Below are positions 26,187 through 34,815 of a stretch of 64,000 bases of DNA, one piece after another. A model generated the notes under the pieces. The model had not been told where the DNA came from. It saw nothing but the letters and a program-made list of their open reading frames with translations, and did no database searches. Made by a program: the position numbers and the translations under genes. How positions within the stretch are numbered: the stretch's first letter is position 1; the number at the start of each line of letters is the position of its first letter. The stretch comes from Oxalobacteraceae bacterium (lineage in GTDB: Bacteria; Pseudomonadota; Gammaproteobacteria; Burkholderiales; Burkholderiaceae_D): positions 8,851 through 72,850 of the forward strand of contig DPRS01000051.1 in the NCBI GenBank assembly GCA_003537575.1. The letters are read 5' to 3'.

Positions 26187-27356
26187 GTGCTCATCGAATT
26201 CTTTTTCACGCTGAAAGACGCGAAGATTCCCGTCTCGATCAAGGAATACCTGCTGTTGCTGGAAGCCTTGCAGAAGGGCGTGATCTCGCCTTCGCTGGAC
26301 GACTTTTACTACCTAGCGCGCACCACCCTGGTCAAGGACGAGGCGCACTACGACAAGTTCGACCAGGCCTTCGGGCTGTATTTCAAGGGGGTCGACACGG
26401 TATTTGCCGCCGACAGCCAGATCCCGCTGGACTGGCTGGTGCAGCGCATGAAGCGCGAGCTGACGCCGGAAGACATCGCCCGCCTGGAAAAATTCGGTTA
26501 CGACAAGCTGATGGACCGCCTGCAGGAATTACTGCGGGAGCAAAAGGAACGTCATGAATGCGGCGACAAGTGGATCGGCACCGGCGGCACCTCGCCGTTC
26601 GGCCACGGCGGCACCAACCCGGAAGGCATCCGCATCGGCGGCGAATCGCGCAACCGCAGCGCGGTCAAGGTATGGGATGCGCGCGCCTATCGCGATTACG
26701 ACAGCGAGCGCGAGCTGGGCACGCGCAACCTCAAGGTGGCGCTGCGGCGCCTGCGCCGCTTTGCCCGCGAAGGCGCGCAGGAAGAGCTGGCGCTGGACGA
26801 TACCATCCGCGCCACCGCCAACAACGCCGGTTATCTGGATATCCGCATGCAGCCGGAGCGCCGGAACAACGTCAAGGTGCTGATGCTGCTGGATGTCGGC
26901 GGCAGCATGGACGACCATATCGCCCGCACCGAGGAATTGTTTTCCGCCGCCAGCTCGGAATTCAAGAACATGGAATTCTTTTACTTCCACAACTGCGTCT
27001 ACGATTACCTGTGGAAGAACAACCACCGCCGGCATGCGGAGAAATTCCCGACCTGGGACGTGCTGCGCAAGTACACGCCGGACACCAAGCTGATCTTCGT
27101 CGGCGACGCCACCATGAGCCCCTATGAAGTCCTGCAACCGGGCGGCTCGGTGGAATACAACAACGACGAAGCCGGCGCCGACTGGCTGCAACGCTTCACC
27201 CAGGCTTTTCCGAAATTTATCTGGCTGAACCCCGAGCCGGAAAGCTTGTGGCAATACCGTCAATCGGTCGCCATCATCTACAAGATCCTGCAGGGCAGGA
27301 TGTTCCCCATTACCCTGGACGGGCTGGAACGCGGCATGCGCATGTTGAGCAAATAA
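26187..27356 (+). CDS. VWA domain protein, CoxE-like
   Basis: A 389-residue partner of the MoxR ATPase. It starts at GTG 26187 with GAGGAAAA upstream. The N-terminal half (FFFTLKDAKIPVSIKEYL...) fits CoxE/DUF58-like proteins; the C-terminal half holds a von Willebrand A domain. Its metal site reads D236-V-G-G-S240, so the first serine of the standard DxSxS is glycine, while later residues (FVGDATMSPYE) are kept. A glycine-rich linker (GTGGTSPFGHGGTNPEG) lies near residues 131-147. MoxR/VWA pairs mature metal enzymes or complexes; the client here is unknown. Confidence 0.87.
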   Translation: MLIEFFFTLKDAKIPVSIKEYLLLLEALQKGVISPSLDDFYYLARTTLVKDEAHYDKFDQAFGLYFKGVDTVFAADSQIPLDWLVQRMKRELTPEDIARLEKFGYDKLMDRLQELLREQKERHECGDKWIGTGGTSPFGHGGTNPEGIRIGGESRNRSAVKVWDARAYRDYDSERELGTRNLKVALRRLRRFAREGAQEELALDDTIRATANNAGYLDIRMQPERRNNVKVLMLLDVGGSMDDHIARTEELFSAASSEFKNMEFFYFHNCVYDYLWKNNHRRHAEKFPTWDVLRKYTPDTKLIFVGDATMSPYEVLQPGGSVEYNNDEAGADWLQRFTQAFPKFIWLNPEPESLWQYRQSVAIIYKILQGRMFPITLDGLERGMRMLSK

Positions 27357-27422
27357 CAATGGATTCTGCCGCAACGGCGTCCAATTTAAGGCATGCACAA
27401 ATCGCTGGAAAAGGGTAATCTG

Positions 27423-27456
27423 TTGGCTGTACAATTTTCACTGTATATATAAACAG
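27423..27456 (+). promoter_or_regulatory. parE promoter overlapped by a LexA-type box
   Basis: TTGGCT (27423-27428), a 17-base spacer and TATATA (27446-27451) form a good promoter 43 bases before parE. CTGTATATATAAACAG at 27441-27456 exactly fits the E. coli/betaproteobacterial LexA pattern CTGT-N8-ACAG and covers the -10 element, the classical position for repression. Confidence 0.6.
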
Positions 27457-27493
27457 CTTATCTGCTCGCCTATTTGCGCGACGCTCATCCTGC

Positions 27494-29479
27494 ATGGCCA
27501 CGAAAAAAACCACATCCGATTACAGCGAATCATCGATCCGGGTCCTGAAAGGGCTCGAACCCGTCAAGCAGCGTCCGGGCATGTATACCCGCACGGAAAA
27601 CCCGCTGCACATCATCCAGGAAGTCATCGATAACTCATCGGACGAAGCGCTGGGCGGTTTCGCAAAAAACATTCTCGTCACCCTCAACGCCGACGGCAGC
27701 GTCAGCGTCGAGGATGACGGCCGCGGCATCCCGGTCGGCCTGCACCCCGAGGAAAAGGTGCCGACCGTGGAAATCGTCTTCACCCGCCTGCATGCCGGCG
27801 GCAAGTTCGACAAGGGCTCGGGCGGTGCCTACTCGTTTTCGGGCGGCTTGCACGGCGTCGGCGTGTCCGTCACCAATGCGCTGTCGACCCGTCTGGAAAT
27901 CACGGTCTGGCGCGACGGCAAGGCGCACGATATGGCCTTCGCCGACGGCGACGTGGTGGAAAAGCTGAAATCGCGCGCGCTGGGCAAGGATGAAAAAAAA
28001 TCCGGCACGCGGGTCACGGCCTGGCCGAATGCCAAGTATTTCGATTCGGGCGCGATCCCGCTGGGCGAACTGCAGCGCCTGCTGCGCTCCAAGGCGGTGC
28101 TGCTGCCGGGCGTGAAAGTCACCCTGCTCCATGCGAAAACCGGCGACATCCAAAGCTGGCAGTACGACCAGGGCTTGCGCGGCTACCTGGTCGAATCGCT
28201 GGCGCAATCCACCAGCGCCGAGCCGGTGATTCCGCTGTTCGAGGGCGAGCAGTATGCCAGCGCCGATGCCGAAGGCTTTGCCGAAGGCGAAGGCGCGGCC
28301 TGGGTGGTGGCCTGGACCGAGGATGGCAACGTGGTGCGCGAATCCTACGTCAACCTGATCCCCACTTCCGCCGGCGGCACGCATGAGTCCGGCTTGCGCG
28401 AAGGTTTGTTCGGCGCGGTCAAGAGCTTCGTCGAAATGCACTCGCTGCTGCCGAAAGGCGTCAAGCTGCTGCCGGACGACGTGTTCGCGCGCGCTTCCTT
28501 CGTGCTTTCGGCCAAGGTGCTGGACCCGCAATTCCAGGGCCAGATCAAGGAACGCCTGAATTCGCGCGACGCCGTGCGGCTGGTGTCGGGGTTCGCCCGC
28601 ACCGCGCTCGAGCTGTGGCTGAACCAGCATGTCGATTACGGCAAGAAGCTGGCGGAACTGGTCATCAAGCAGGCGCAGTCGCGCCTGCGTTCAGCACAGA
28701 AGGTGGAAAAGAAAAAATCCTCCGGCGTGGCGGTCCTGCCGGGCAAGCTGACCGATTGTGAATCCGACGACATCACCCGCAACGAACTGTTCCTGGTGGA
28801 GGGCGATTCCGCTGGCGGCTCGGCCAAGATGGGCCGCGACAAGGAATTCCAGGCGATCCTGCCGCTGCGCGGCAAGGTGCTGAACTCCTGGGAAACCGAG
28901 CGCGACCGCCTGTTCGCCAACAACGAGATTCACGACATCGCGGTGGCGATCGGCGTCGATCCGCACGGCCCCAACGATACGCCGGATCTGTCCGGGCTGC
29001 GCTACGGCCGCATCTGCATCCTGTCGGATGCCGACGTCGATGGCTCGCACATCCAGGTCCTGCTGCTGACCCTGTTCTTCAAGCACTTCCCGCAGCTGAT
29101 CGCGCGCGGCCATATCTGCGTCGCCCGTCCGCCGCTGTACCGCCTCGATGCGCCGGCGCGCGGCAAGAAGCCGGCGCAGAAACTTTATGCGCTCGACGAT
29201 GCCGAACTGACGGCGATCGAAGACAAGCTGCGCAAGGATGGCGTCAAGGAAGGCGCCTGGAGCATCGCCCGCTTCAAGGGCCTGGGCGAAATGAATGCGG
29301 AACAGTTGTGGGAAACCACCATGAATCCGGATACCCGCCGGCTGCTGCCCGTTTCACTCGGCAACTTTGGACTGGAAATCTCGCAGGCGCGCTTCAACAT
29401 GCTGATGGGCAAAGGCGAAGCGGCAGCGCGGCGCGCCTGGCTGGAAGAACACGGCAACGAAGCCGAAGCCGATATCTGA
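27494..29479 (+). CDS. parE: DNA topoisomerase IV subunit B
   Basis: A 661-residue ATPase subunit of topoisomerase IV, which decatenates replicated chromosomes. GHKL ATPase motifs: EVIDNSSDEALGG, VEDDGRGIP and GGLHGVGVSVTNAL. The TOPRIM motif is LFLVEGDSAGGSA, with a second acidic cluster SDADVDGSHI. The short length without the insert of gammaproteobacterial GyrB, and the partner gene parC two genes on, identify ParE. Its stop lies 4 bases before the transglycosylase start. Confidence 0.97.
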   Translation: MATKKTTSDYSESSIRVLKGLEPVKQRPGMYTRTENPLHIIQEVIDNSSDEALGGFAKNILVTLNADGSVSVEDDGRGIPVGLHPEEKVPTVEIVFTRLHAGGKFDKGSGGAYSFSGGLHGVGVSVTNALSTRLEITVWRDGKAHDMAFADGDVVEKLKSRALGKDEKKSGTRVTAWPNAKYFDSGAIPLGELQRLLRSKAVLLPGVKVTLLHAKTGDIQSWQYDQGLRGYLVESLAQSTSAEPVIPLFEGEQYASADAEGFAEGEGAAWVVAWTEDGNVVRESYVNLIPTSAGGTHESGLREGLFGAVKSFVEMHSLLPKGVKLLPDDVFARASFVLSAKVLDPQFQGQIKERLNSRDAVRLVSGFARTALELWLNQHVDYGKKLAELVIKQAQSRLRSAQKVEKKKSSGVAVLPGKLTDCESDDITRNELFLVEGDSAGGSAKMGRDKEFQAILPLRGKVLNSWETERDRLFANNEIHDIAVAIGVDPHGPNDTPDLSGLRYGRICILSDADVDGSHIQVLLLTLFFKHFPQLIARGHICVARPPLYRLDAPARGKKPAQKLYALDDAELTAIEDKLRKDGVKEGAWSIARFKGLGEMNAEQLWETTMNPDTRRLLPVSLGNFGLEISQARFNMLMGKGEAAARRAWLEEHGNEAEADI

Positions 29480-29483
29480 GCCG

Positions 29484-30275
29484 ATGACGATGCGCGCGTT
29501 GCGAACAATTGTTCTGGCCTCTTTCCTGTCGCTGGCGGGCGCCGCCGCGCACGCCGACATCTATGGCTATGTCGATGCGCAGGGCACCGCGCATTTTGCG
29601 ACGGAAAGGCTGGACGAGCGTTACCAGCTGTTCGCCCGCGGCGATGCCGTATTCGATACCGGGCAGCTTGACCTCTCCGCGCCGGCGGGCGAACAAAAAC
29701 CACTGTCGCCGGCATTGTCGCGCTATCTCGGCGAGCATCCCAACCTGAAGAAGTTCGAGCCACTGCTGCAGCAGGCGGCCAGCGAATTCGGCCTGCAGCC
29801 GGCCTTGCTGAAAGCGGTCATGGCTGCCGAATCCGGCTTCAATCCGGCCGCGGTGTCGCCCAAGGGCGCCATCGGGCTGATGCAGGTGATGCCGCAAACG
29901 GCCGAGCGTTACGGCCTGCAAGCCGGCGCGAAAAAATCTCTGCAACAGAAACTGGCCGAGCCGAAAACCAATATCCGCCTGAGCGCGCGCTACCTGCGCG
30001 ACCTGTCGCGCATGTTCCCCGGCCAGCCCGAACTGGTGATCGCGTCCTACAATGCCGGCGAAGGCGCGGTGCAGAAATACCGCAACACGGTGCCGCCCTA
30101 CCCGGAAACCCGCAATTACGTGAAGCTGGTGGCGCAGTTCTACCGCTTTTACCGCGCCGCCACCGAGCAGGACGCCACGGCAACGCTGTCGAGCCCGCAG
30201 GGCGCCAGACGCATCCGCATGACCATTCCTGGCCGCGCCAATATGCCGGCGGCCACCAAGACGATCTACGAATAA
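29484..30275 (+). CDS. Lytic transglycosylase (SLT domain) with DUF4124-like N-terminus
   Basis: A 263-residue periplasmic murein hydrolase. Signal peptide to about AHA-24; a DUF4124-like segment (DIYGYVDAQGTAHFAT) follows. The goose-lysozyme-like SLT domain begins near residue 95, with catalytic Glu116 in MAAESGFNPAAVSPKGAIGL and MQVMPQTAERYGL after it. Later motifs IRLSARYLRDL and ASYNAGEGAVQKY complete the family pattern. It sits between parE and parC, 13 bases before the latter, so it is co-expressed with topoisomerase IV. Confidence 0.94.
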   Translation: MTMRALRTIVLASFLSLAGAAAHADIYGYVDAQGTAHFATERLDERYQLFARGDAVFDTGQLDLSAPAGEQKPLSPALSRYLGEHPNLKKFEPLLQQAASEFGLQPALLKAVMAAESGFNPAAVSPKGAIGLMQVMPQTAERYGLQAGAKKSLQQKLAEPKTNIRLSARYLRDLSRMFPGQPELVIASYNAGEGAVQKYRNTVPPYPETRNYVKLVAQFYRFYRAATEQDATATLSSPQGARRIRMTIPGRANMPAATKTIYE

Positions 30276-30288
30276 CTGAATCAGCACG

Positions 30289-32604
30289 ATGACCGAACAA
30301 GCCAACCTGTTTGAAGATGCCCAGCCCGACGATAGCGAAGCGCTGACGCTGGCCAGCTTTGCCGAGCAAGCCTATCTCGATTACGCCATTTCCGTGGTCA
30401 AGGGCCGCGCCTTGCCGGACGTCTGCGACGGCCAGAAACCGGTGCAGCGGCGCATCCTGTACGCCATGCACGAACTCGGCCTGAACTCGACTGCCAAGCC
30501 GCGCAAGTCGGCGGCGGTGGTCGGCGACGTGCTCGGCAAGCTGCATCCGCACGGCGACCAGTCAGTCTACGACGCCATGGTGCGCATGGCCCAGGATTTC
30601 TCGCTGCGCTACCCGCTGGTCGATGGCCAGGGCAATTTCGGCTCGCGCGATGGCGACGGCGCCGCGGCGATGCGTTACACCGAGGCGCGCCTGACGCCGA
30701 TCTCCAAGCTCCTGCTCGACGAGATCGACATGGGCACGGTGGACTTCCAGCCGAACTACGACGGCTCCACCGAGGAACCGAAGCTGCTGCCTGCGCGCCT
30801 GCCGATGGTACTGCTGAACGGCGCTTCCGGCATCGCGGTCGGCATGGCCACCGAGATCCCGCCGCACAACCTGCTGGAAGTGGCGAAGGCGGCGGTGGCC
30901 CTGATCCGCAATCCCAAGCTTTCCAGCCGCGATCTGATGGAATTCATCCCGGGGCCGGACTTCCCCGGCGGCGGCCAGATCATCACGCCGGCGGCGGCGA
31001 TCGCCGAAATCTATGAAAGCGGGCGCGGTTCGCTGAAGGTGCGCGCGCGCTGGAAGATCGAAGACATGGCGCGCGGCCAGTGGCAGGTGGTGGTAACCGA
31101 ACTGCCGCCCGGCACTTCGGCGCAAAAGGTGCTGGAAGAAATCGAGGAAATCACCAATCCCAAGCTCAAGCTGGGCAAGAAATCGCTGCTGCCGGACCAG
31201 TTGACGCTGAAGCAGAACGTGCTGTCCATGCTCGACGCCGTGCGCGACGAATCCGGGCGCGATGCCCCGGTGCGCCTGGTGTTCGAGCCGAAGTCGAAAA
31301 ACCAGGACCAGACCGAATTCGCCAACATGCTGCTGGCCCACACCTCGCTGGAAACCAGCGCGCCGGCCAACCTGGTGATGATCGGCGGCGACGGCCGCCC
31401 GCGCCAGAAGAACCTGGCGGATATCCTCAATGAATGGATCGCCTTCCGCTTCGCCACCATCACCCGCCGCACGCAGTTCCGCCTGCAAAAGGTGAATGAC
31501 CGCATTCATATCCTGGAAGGCCGCGAGGCGGTGCTGCTGAACATCGACAAGGTCATCAGGATCATCCGCGAATCCGACGAACCGAAACCGGCGCTGATCG
31601 CCGCGTTCAATCTGTCGGACCGCCAGGCCGAGGATATCCTGGAAATCCGCCTGCGCCAGCTGGCGCGGCTGGAAGCGATCAAGATCCAGCAGGAACTCCA
31701 GGAGCTGCGCAGTGAAAAGACCGCGTTGCAGGATTTGCTGGACAACCCGGCCTCGATGAAAAAGCTGGTGATCAAGGAAATCGAGACCGACGCCAAGCAG
31801 TATGGCGACGCCCGCCGTACCCTGATCGAGGAAGCCGAGCGCGCCGTGGTCGAACAGAAGGTGATCGACGAACCGGTCACCGTGATCATTTCGCAAAAGG
31901 GCTGGGTGCGCTCGCGCAACGGCCACGGCCACGATGCCGCGCAATTCGGCTTCAAGGCCGGCGACAGCCTGTACGGCACTTTCGAGTGCCGCACGGTGGA
32001 CAACCTGCTGGCCTTCGGCTCCAACGGCCGCATCTATTCGGTGCCGGTATCCGCCCTGCCCGGCGCGCGCGGCGACGGCGTGCCGGTCACCACCCTGATC
32101 GACATGGCCAGCGGCACCCATCTGCTGCACTACTTCGCCGGAGAGGCCGAGACCATGCTGCTGCTGTCCTCCACCGCAGCCTACGGCTTTACCGCCAGGG
32201 CCGGCGACATGGTCAGCCGCACCCGCGGCGGCAAGGCTTTCATGACACTCGAGGATGGCGACCTGCCGCTGGCGCCACGCCCCTTGCCGGGCAATGCCAG
32301 CGCGATCGCCTGCCTGTCGGAGAAGGGTCGCCTGCTGGTATTCGGCCTGGATGAGATCAAGACCTTGCACGGCGGCGGCCGCGGCGTGATCCTGATGGAA
32401 CTGGAAAAGAACGAGAAGCTGGTGGCGGCCGAGCCGATCAGCCAGCGCGGCGTCATCGTCTCCGGCGCCGGCCGCGGCGGCAAGGCGCAGGAACTGCTGC
32501 TCTCGGCTTCCGGCCTGGCCCCTCACATCGGCAAGCGCGCGCGCAAGGGCAAGGCGCTGGAAGGCACCAAGCTCAAGCCGAGTGAATTGGCTGCGGTGAA
32601 GTAA
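30289..32604 (+). CDS. parC: DNA topoisomerase IV subunit A
   Basis: A 771-residue DNA cleavage subunit of topoisomerase IV. Catalytic Tyr130 is in [11 protein letters not shown]. The quinolone-resistance region is [20 protein letters not shown]; by eye the residue aligned with E. coli Ser80 is Gln91, and that with Glu84 is Asp95. The C-terminal beta-pinwheel is present but shortish and ends in a basic tail ([16 protein letters not shown]). Third gene of the parE operon; a strong terminator follows. Confidence 0.97.
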   Translation: MTEQANLFEDAQPDDSEALTLASFAEQAYLDYAISVVKGRALPDVCDGQKPVQRRILYAMHELGLNSTAKPRKSAAVVGDVLGKLHPHGDQSVYDAMVRMAQDFSLRYPLVDGQGNFGSRDGDGAAAMRYTEARLTPISKLLLDEIDMGTVDFQPNYDGSTEEPKLLPARLPMVLLNGASGIAVGMATEIPPHNLLEVAKAAVALIRNPKLSSRDLMEFIPGPDFPGGGQIITPAAAIAEIYESGRGSLKVRARWKIEDMARGQWQVVVTELPPGTSAQKVLEEIEEITNPKLKLGKKSLLPDQLTLKQNVLSMLDAVRDESGRDAPVRLVFEPKSKNQDQTEFANMLLAHTSLETSAPANLVMIGGDGRPRQKNLADILNEWIAFRFATITRRTQFRLQKVNDRIHILEGREAVLLNIDKVIRIIRESDEPKPALIAAFNLSDRQAEDILEIRLRQLARLEAIKIQQELQELRSEKTALQDLLDNPASMKKLVIKEIETDAKQYGDARRTLIEEAERAVVEQKVIDEPVTVIISQKGWVRSRNGHGHDAAQFGFKAGDSLYGTFECRTVDNLLAFGSNGRIYSVPVSALPGARGDGVPVTTLIDMASGTHLLHYFAGEAETMLLLSSTAAYGFTARAGDMVSRTRGGKAFMTLEDGDLPLAPRPLPGNASAIACLSEKGRLLVFGLDEIKTLHGGGRGVILMELEKNEKLVAAEPISQRGVIVSGAGRGGKAQELLLSASGLAPHIGKRARKGKALEGTKLKPSELAAVK

Positions 32605-32660
32605 GCCAGGCGCGTTCTGAAGCAGCGGCTATCCTGAAAAAATAGCCGGTACAATAAATA

Positions 32661-32699
32661 AAAACGGGGCGGAAGCTATTGCAGCTTCCGCCCCGTTTT
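32661..32699. terminator. Bidirectional terminator, 17-bp perfect stem
   Basis: AAAACGGGGCGGAAGCT (32661-32677), loop ATTGC, and the perfect complement 32683-32699 ending in T residues. It separates convergent parC and the aminotransferase gene. Confidence 0.93.
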
Positions 32700-32750
32700 C
32701 CATGATCCGGGAGAACCTGTCCGGTGCGCCCGGCAGTCCGGACAAATGCC

Positions 32751-33944
32751 TTACAGCTTCGACTTGATCAGCTTGCCCAGCTTGGCCACGCCTTCGCGGA
32801 TCTTTTCCGGCGACACCGTCACGAAACTCAGGCGCAGGGTATTGCGCTGCGGCTCGTTGGCGTAGAAAGGCGCGCCCGGCACGAAGGCCACCAGCTCCTG
32901 GATCGCTTCGTCGAGCAGCTTCATGCTGTCGATATGCTCGGGCAGTCTGACCCAGATGAACATGCCGCCTTCCGGGCGGGTCCAGCGGGTGCCGGCCGGG
33001 AAGAATTCCTCCAGGGCAGACAACATCACCTGGCACTGGTCCGCATACAGCTTGCGGATAGTCGGGATGTGCGTGTCCAGGAAGCCATCCTTGACCACTT
33101 CGTACACCACCATCTGGGTGATCTGCGCGGTATGCAGGTCGGTAGCCTGCTTGGCCTGCTCGAGTTTACGGATCAGCGGCTGCGGGCCGACGATGTAGCC
33201 CAGGCGGATACCCGGGGTCAGCACCTTGGAGAAGGAACCCATGTGGATCACGCCTTCCGGGTTCATGCCCAGCAGTTTGGGCAGCGGCTCGCCGCGGTAG
33301 CACAGCGCGCCGTAGGGATCGTCCTCGATCAGCGGAACGCCCAGACGCGCGCAGGCATCCACCAGGGCATGACGGCGTTCGACGGAGAGGGTGCGGCCGG
33401 TCGGGTTCTGGAAGTTCGGCAGCGCATACAGCAGGCGCGCGCCCTGGCCGATCTCGGGCAGCGATTCCGGCAACAGGCCGCCATCGTCGGTCGGTACCGA
33501 TTCGAACTGCGGGCCGTACACCGAGAATGCCTGCAGGGCGCCGAGGTAGCTGGGGGTTTCCACCAGCACCTTGCTGCCTTCGTCGATCAGCACCTTGCCC
33601 AGCAAATCCAGCGCCTGCTGCGAGCCCGACACCATCAGCACCTGTTCCGGCACGATGCGCGCGCCTTCCTTGCTGAGCGAGGCCGCCACCCATTCGCGCA
33701 GCGGCGCATAGCCGTCCGACGGGCCGTATTGCAGCGCCACCTTGCCTTCGCGCGACAGCACGGCATCGTAGGCGGCCTTCATGCGATCGACCGGGAAGGT
33801 GGCCGGCGACGGCAAGCCGCCGGCGAAGGAAATCACCTCCGGGCGCATCGTCACTTTCAGAATTTCACGGATGGCGGAGCTTTCCAGCTTTTGTGCGCGG
33901 CGAGAAAATTGCCACTGGATGGGCGCGTGCTTGGCGGTATTCAT
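32751..33944 (-). CDS. PLP-dependent aminotransferase, class I fold (2-aminoadipate/MocR-type catalytic family)
   Basis: A 397-residue fold-type I aminotransferase. ATG 33944 (MNTAKHAPIQWQFS) is preferred to an upstream alternative without a ribosome site. Motifs: VISFAGGLPSPATFP, the substrate loop ALPNFQNPTGRTLS, the acidic PLP residue in LIEDDPYGALCY, and the Schiff-base lysine in GSFSKVLTPGIRLGYI. Relatives include LysN 2-aminoadipate and valine-pyruvate transaminases. The adjacent RidA gene, whose product hydrolyses enamines made by PLP enzymes, fits. Substrate unknown. Confidence 0.9.
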   Translation of the reverse strand: MNTAKHAPIQWQFSRRAQKLESSAIREILKVTMRPEVISFAGGLPSPATFPVDRMKAAYDAVLSREGKVALQYGPSDGYAPLREWVAASLSKEGARIVPEQVLMVSGSQQALDLLGKVLIDEGSKVLVETPSYLGALQAFSVYGPQFESVPTDDGGLLPESLPEIGQGARLLYALPNFQNPTGRTLSVERRHALVDACARLGVPLIEDDPYGALCYRGEPLPKLLGMNPEGVIHMGSFSKVLTPGIRLGYIVGPQPLIRKLEQAKQATDLHTAQITQMVVYEVVKDGFLDTHIPTIRKLYADQCQVMLSALEEFFPAGTRWTRPEGGMFIWVRLPEHIDSMKLLDEAIQELVAFVPGAPFYANEPQRNTLRLSFVTVSPEKIREGVAKLGKLIKSKL

Positions 33945-34013
33945 GCGATTCTCAACTATGGATGGGTGCGGCAAATGCCACACCGGTTAATGCGGGGAGC
34001 CGGCAACCCGGAT

Positions 34014-34493
34014 TCAGAAGACTTCGGCGACCAGGTCGATCTCGACGCAGGCGCCCATCGGGATCTGCGCCACGCCGAAGGCCGAGCGCGCATGCTTGCC
34101 GGCTTCGCCGAAGACTTCACCGAGGAGCTCGGAGGCACCGTTGGTGACCAGGTGCTGCTCGGTGAAGTCGGCAGTCGAATTCACCAGGCTCATCACCTTG
34201 ACGATGCGCTTGACGCGGCTCAGGTCGCCGTCGCAGGCCGCCTGCAGGGTCGCCATCAGGTCGACGGCCACTGCACGCGCGGCTTGCTTGCCTTCTTCGG
34301 TCGTCATGTTCTTGCCGAGCTGGCCGACCCAGGGCTTGCCGTCTTTTTTGGCGATATGGCCGGACAGATAAACGGTGTTGCCAGTCTGCGCATACATGAC
34401 ATATGCCGCCACCGGCGCCGATACGGCCGGCAGTTCGATATTGAGAGATTTGAGTTTTTCGTAATAAGACAAGATCGGCTCCGAAATTGGCAT
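34014..34493 (-). CDS. RidA/YjgF family enamine/imine deaminase
   Basis: A 159-residue RidA-like protein, slightly longer than classical RidA and of the LSGHIAKKDG subtype. I start it at ATG 34493; a TTG one codon upstream is unneeded. Family segments: YLSGHIAKKDGKPWVGQLG, ARAVAVDLMATLQAACDGDLSRV with the arginine-containing region, and FGVAQIPMGACVEIDLVAEVF. RidA hydrolyses reactive 2-aminoacrylate-type enamines. It lies 69 bases upstream of the aminotransferase on the same strand and is probably co-transcribed. Confidence 0.9.
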   Translation of the reverse strand: MPISEPILSYYEKLKSLNIELPAVSAPVAAYVMYAQTGNTVYLSGHIAKKDGKPWVGQLGKNMTTEEGKQAARAVAVDLMATLQAACDGDLSRVKRIVKVMSLVNSTADFTEQHLVTNGASELLGEVFGEAGKHARSAFGVAQIPMGACVEIDLVAEVF

Positions 34494-34569
34494 CAACTAC
34501 AGGAAGTCTTTGATAACAGTCAAAGAAACGATTTTACCCTCTAACCGCGCCACCCGCGTATCTTTGCGC

Positions 34570-34711
34570 CTACATCCACATAGAAAGCGCGGCATAAATT
34601 GCCAATAACACCATCACTGCGCTGAAGAATCTTTGCCATGCAGGCAGTGCCAGGCAGCAGCGTAATCGAGGAAACGAAAGCGAACAGGATCATGGGTAAC
34701 AGGGATTCCAT
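34570..34711 (-). pseudogene. Remnant of a LysE-family exporter gene
   Basis: From ATG 34711 the minus strand encodes MESLLPMILFAFVSSIT, the typical start of LysE/RhtB amino-acid exporters, but the usual PGPNN motif never appears. After LLPG a different reading frame takes over, encoding LALPAWQRFFSAVMVLLAI...LSMWM and a TAG at 34570. This looks like the C-terminal helix of the same family. Both ends therefore survive around an internal deletion of most of the ~200-codon gene, plus a frame change. It is divergent from a MocR-type regulator, a very common partner arrangement. Confidence 0.6.
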
Positions 34712-34764
34712 GTTTATTGCATCAATGTGGTTTTGACAGGAATCCATCCTAGTCGACACAACCA

Positions 34765-34790
34765 ATACAGTACCGATACAATTCATTACA
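34765..34790. promoter_or_regulatory. Three helically phased ATACA-type repeats before the MocR gene
   Basis: ATACA at 34765, ATACA at 34776 and TTACA at 34786 are spaced 11 and 10 bases, one turn apart, within the divergent region of the MocR-type gene and the exporter remnant. MocR/PdxR proteins bind direct repeats in such regions, so these are candidate operator half-sites. Confidence 0.4.
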
Positions 34791-34815
34791 TAATTCCTAA
34801 CACTGTGCCGGCGCC

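Noticed and set aside
30562..32526. Minus-strand open frame of about 654 codons opposite parC
   Set aside because: parC is unmistakable on the plus strand; the antisense product has no recognisable domain.
32724..34544. Plus-strand open frame of about 606 codons over the aminotransferase and RidA genes
   Set aside because: It spans two well-supported minus-strand genes and a spacer, with shadow-type composition.
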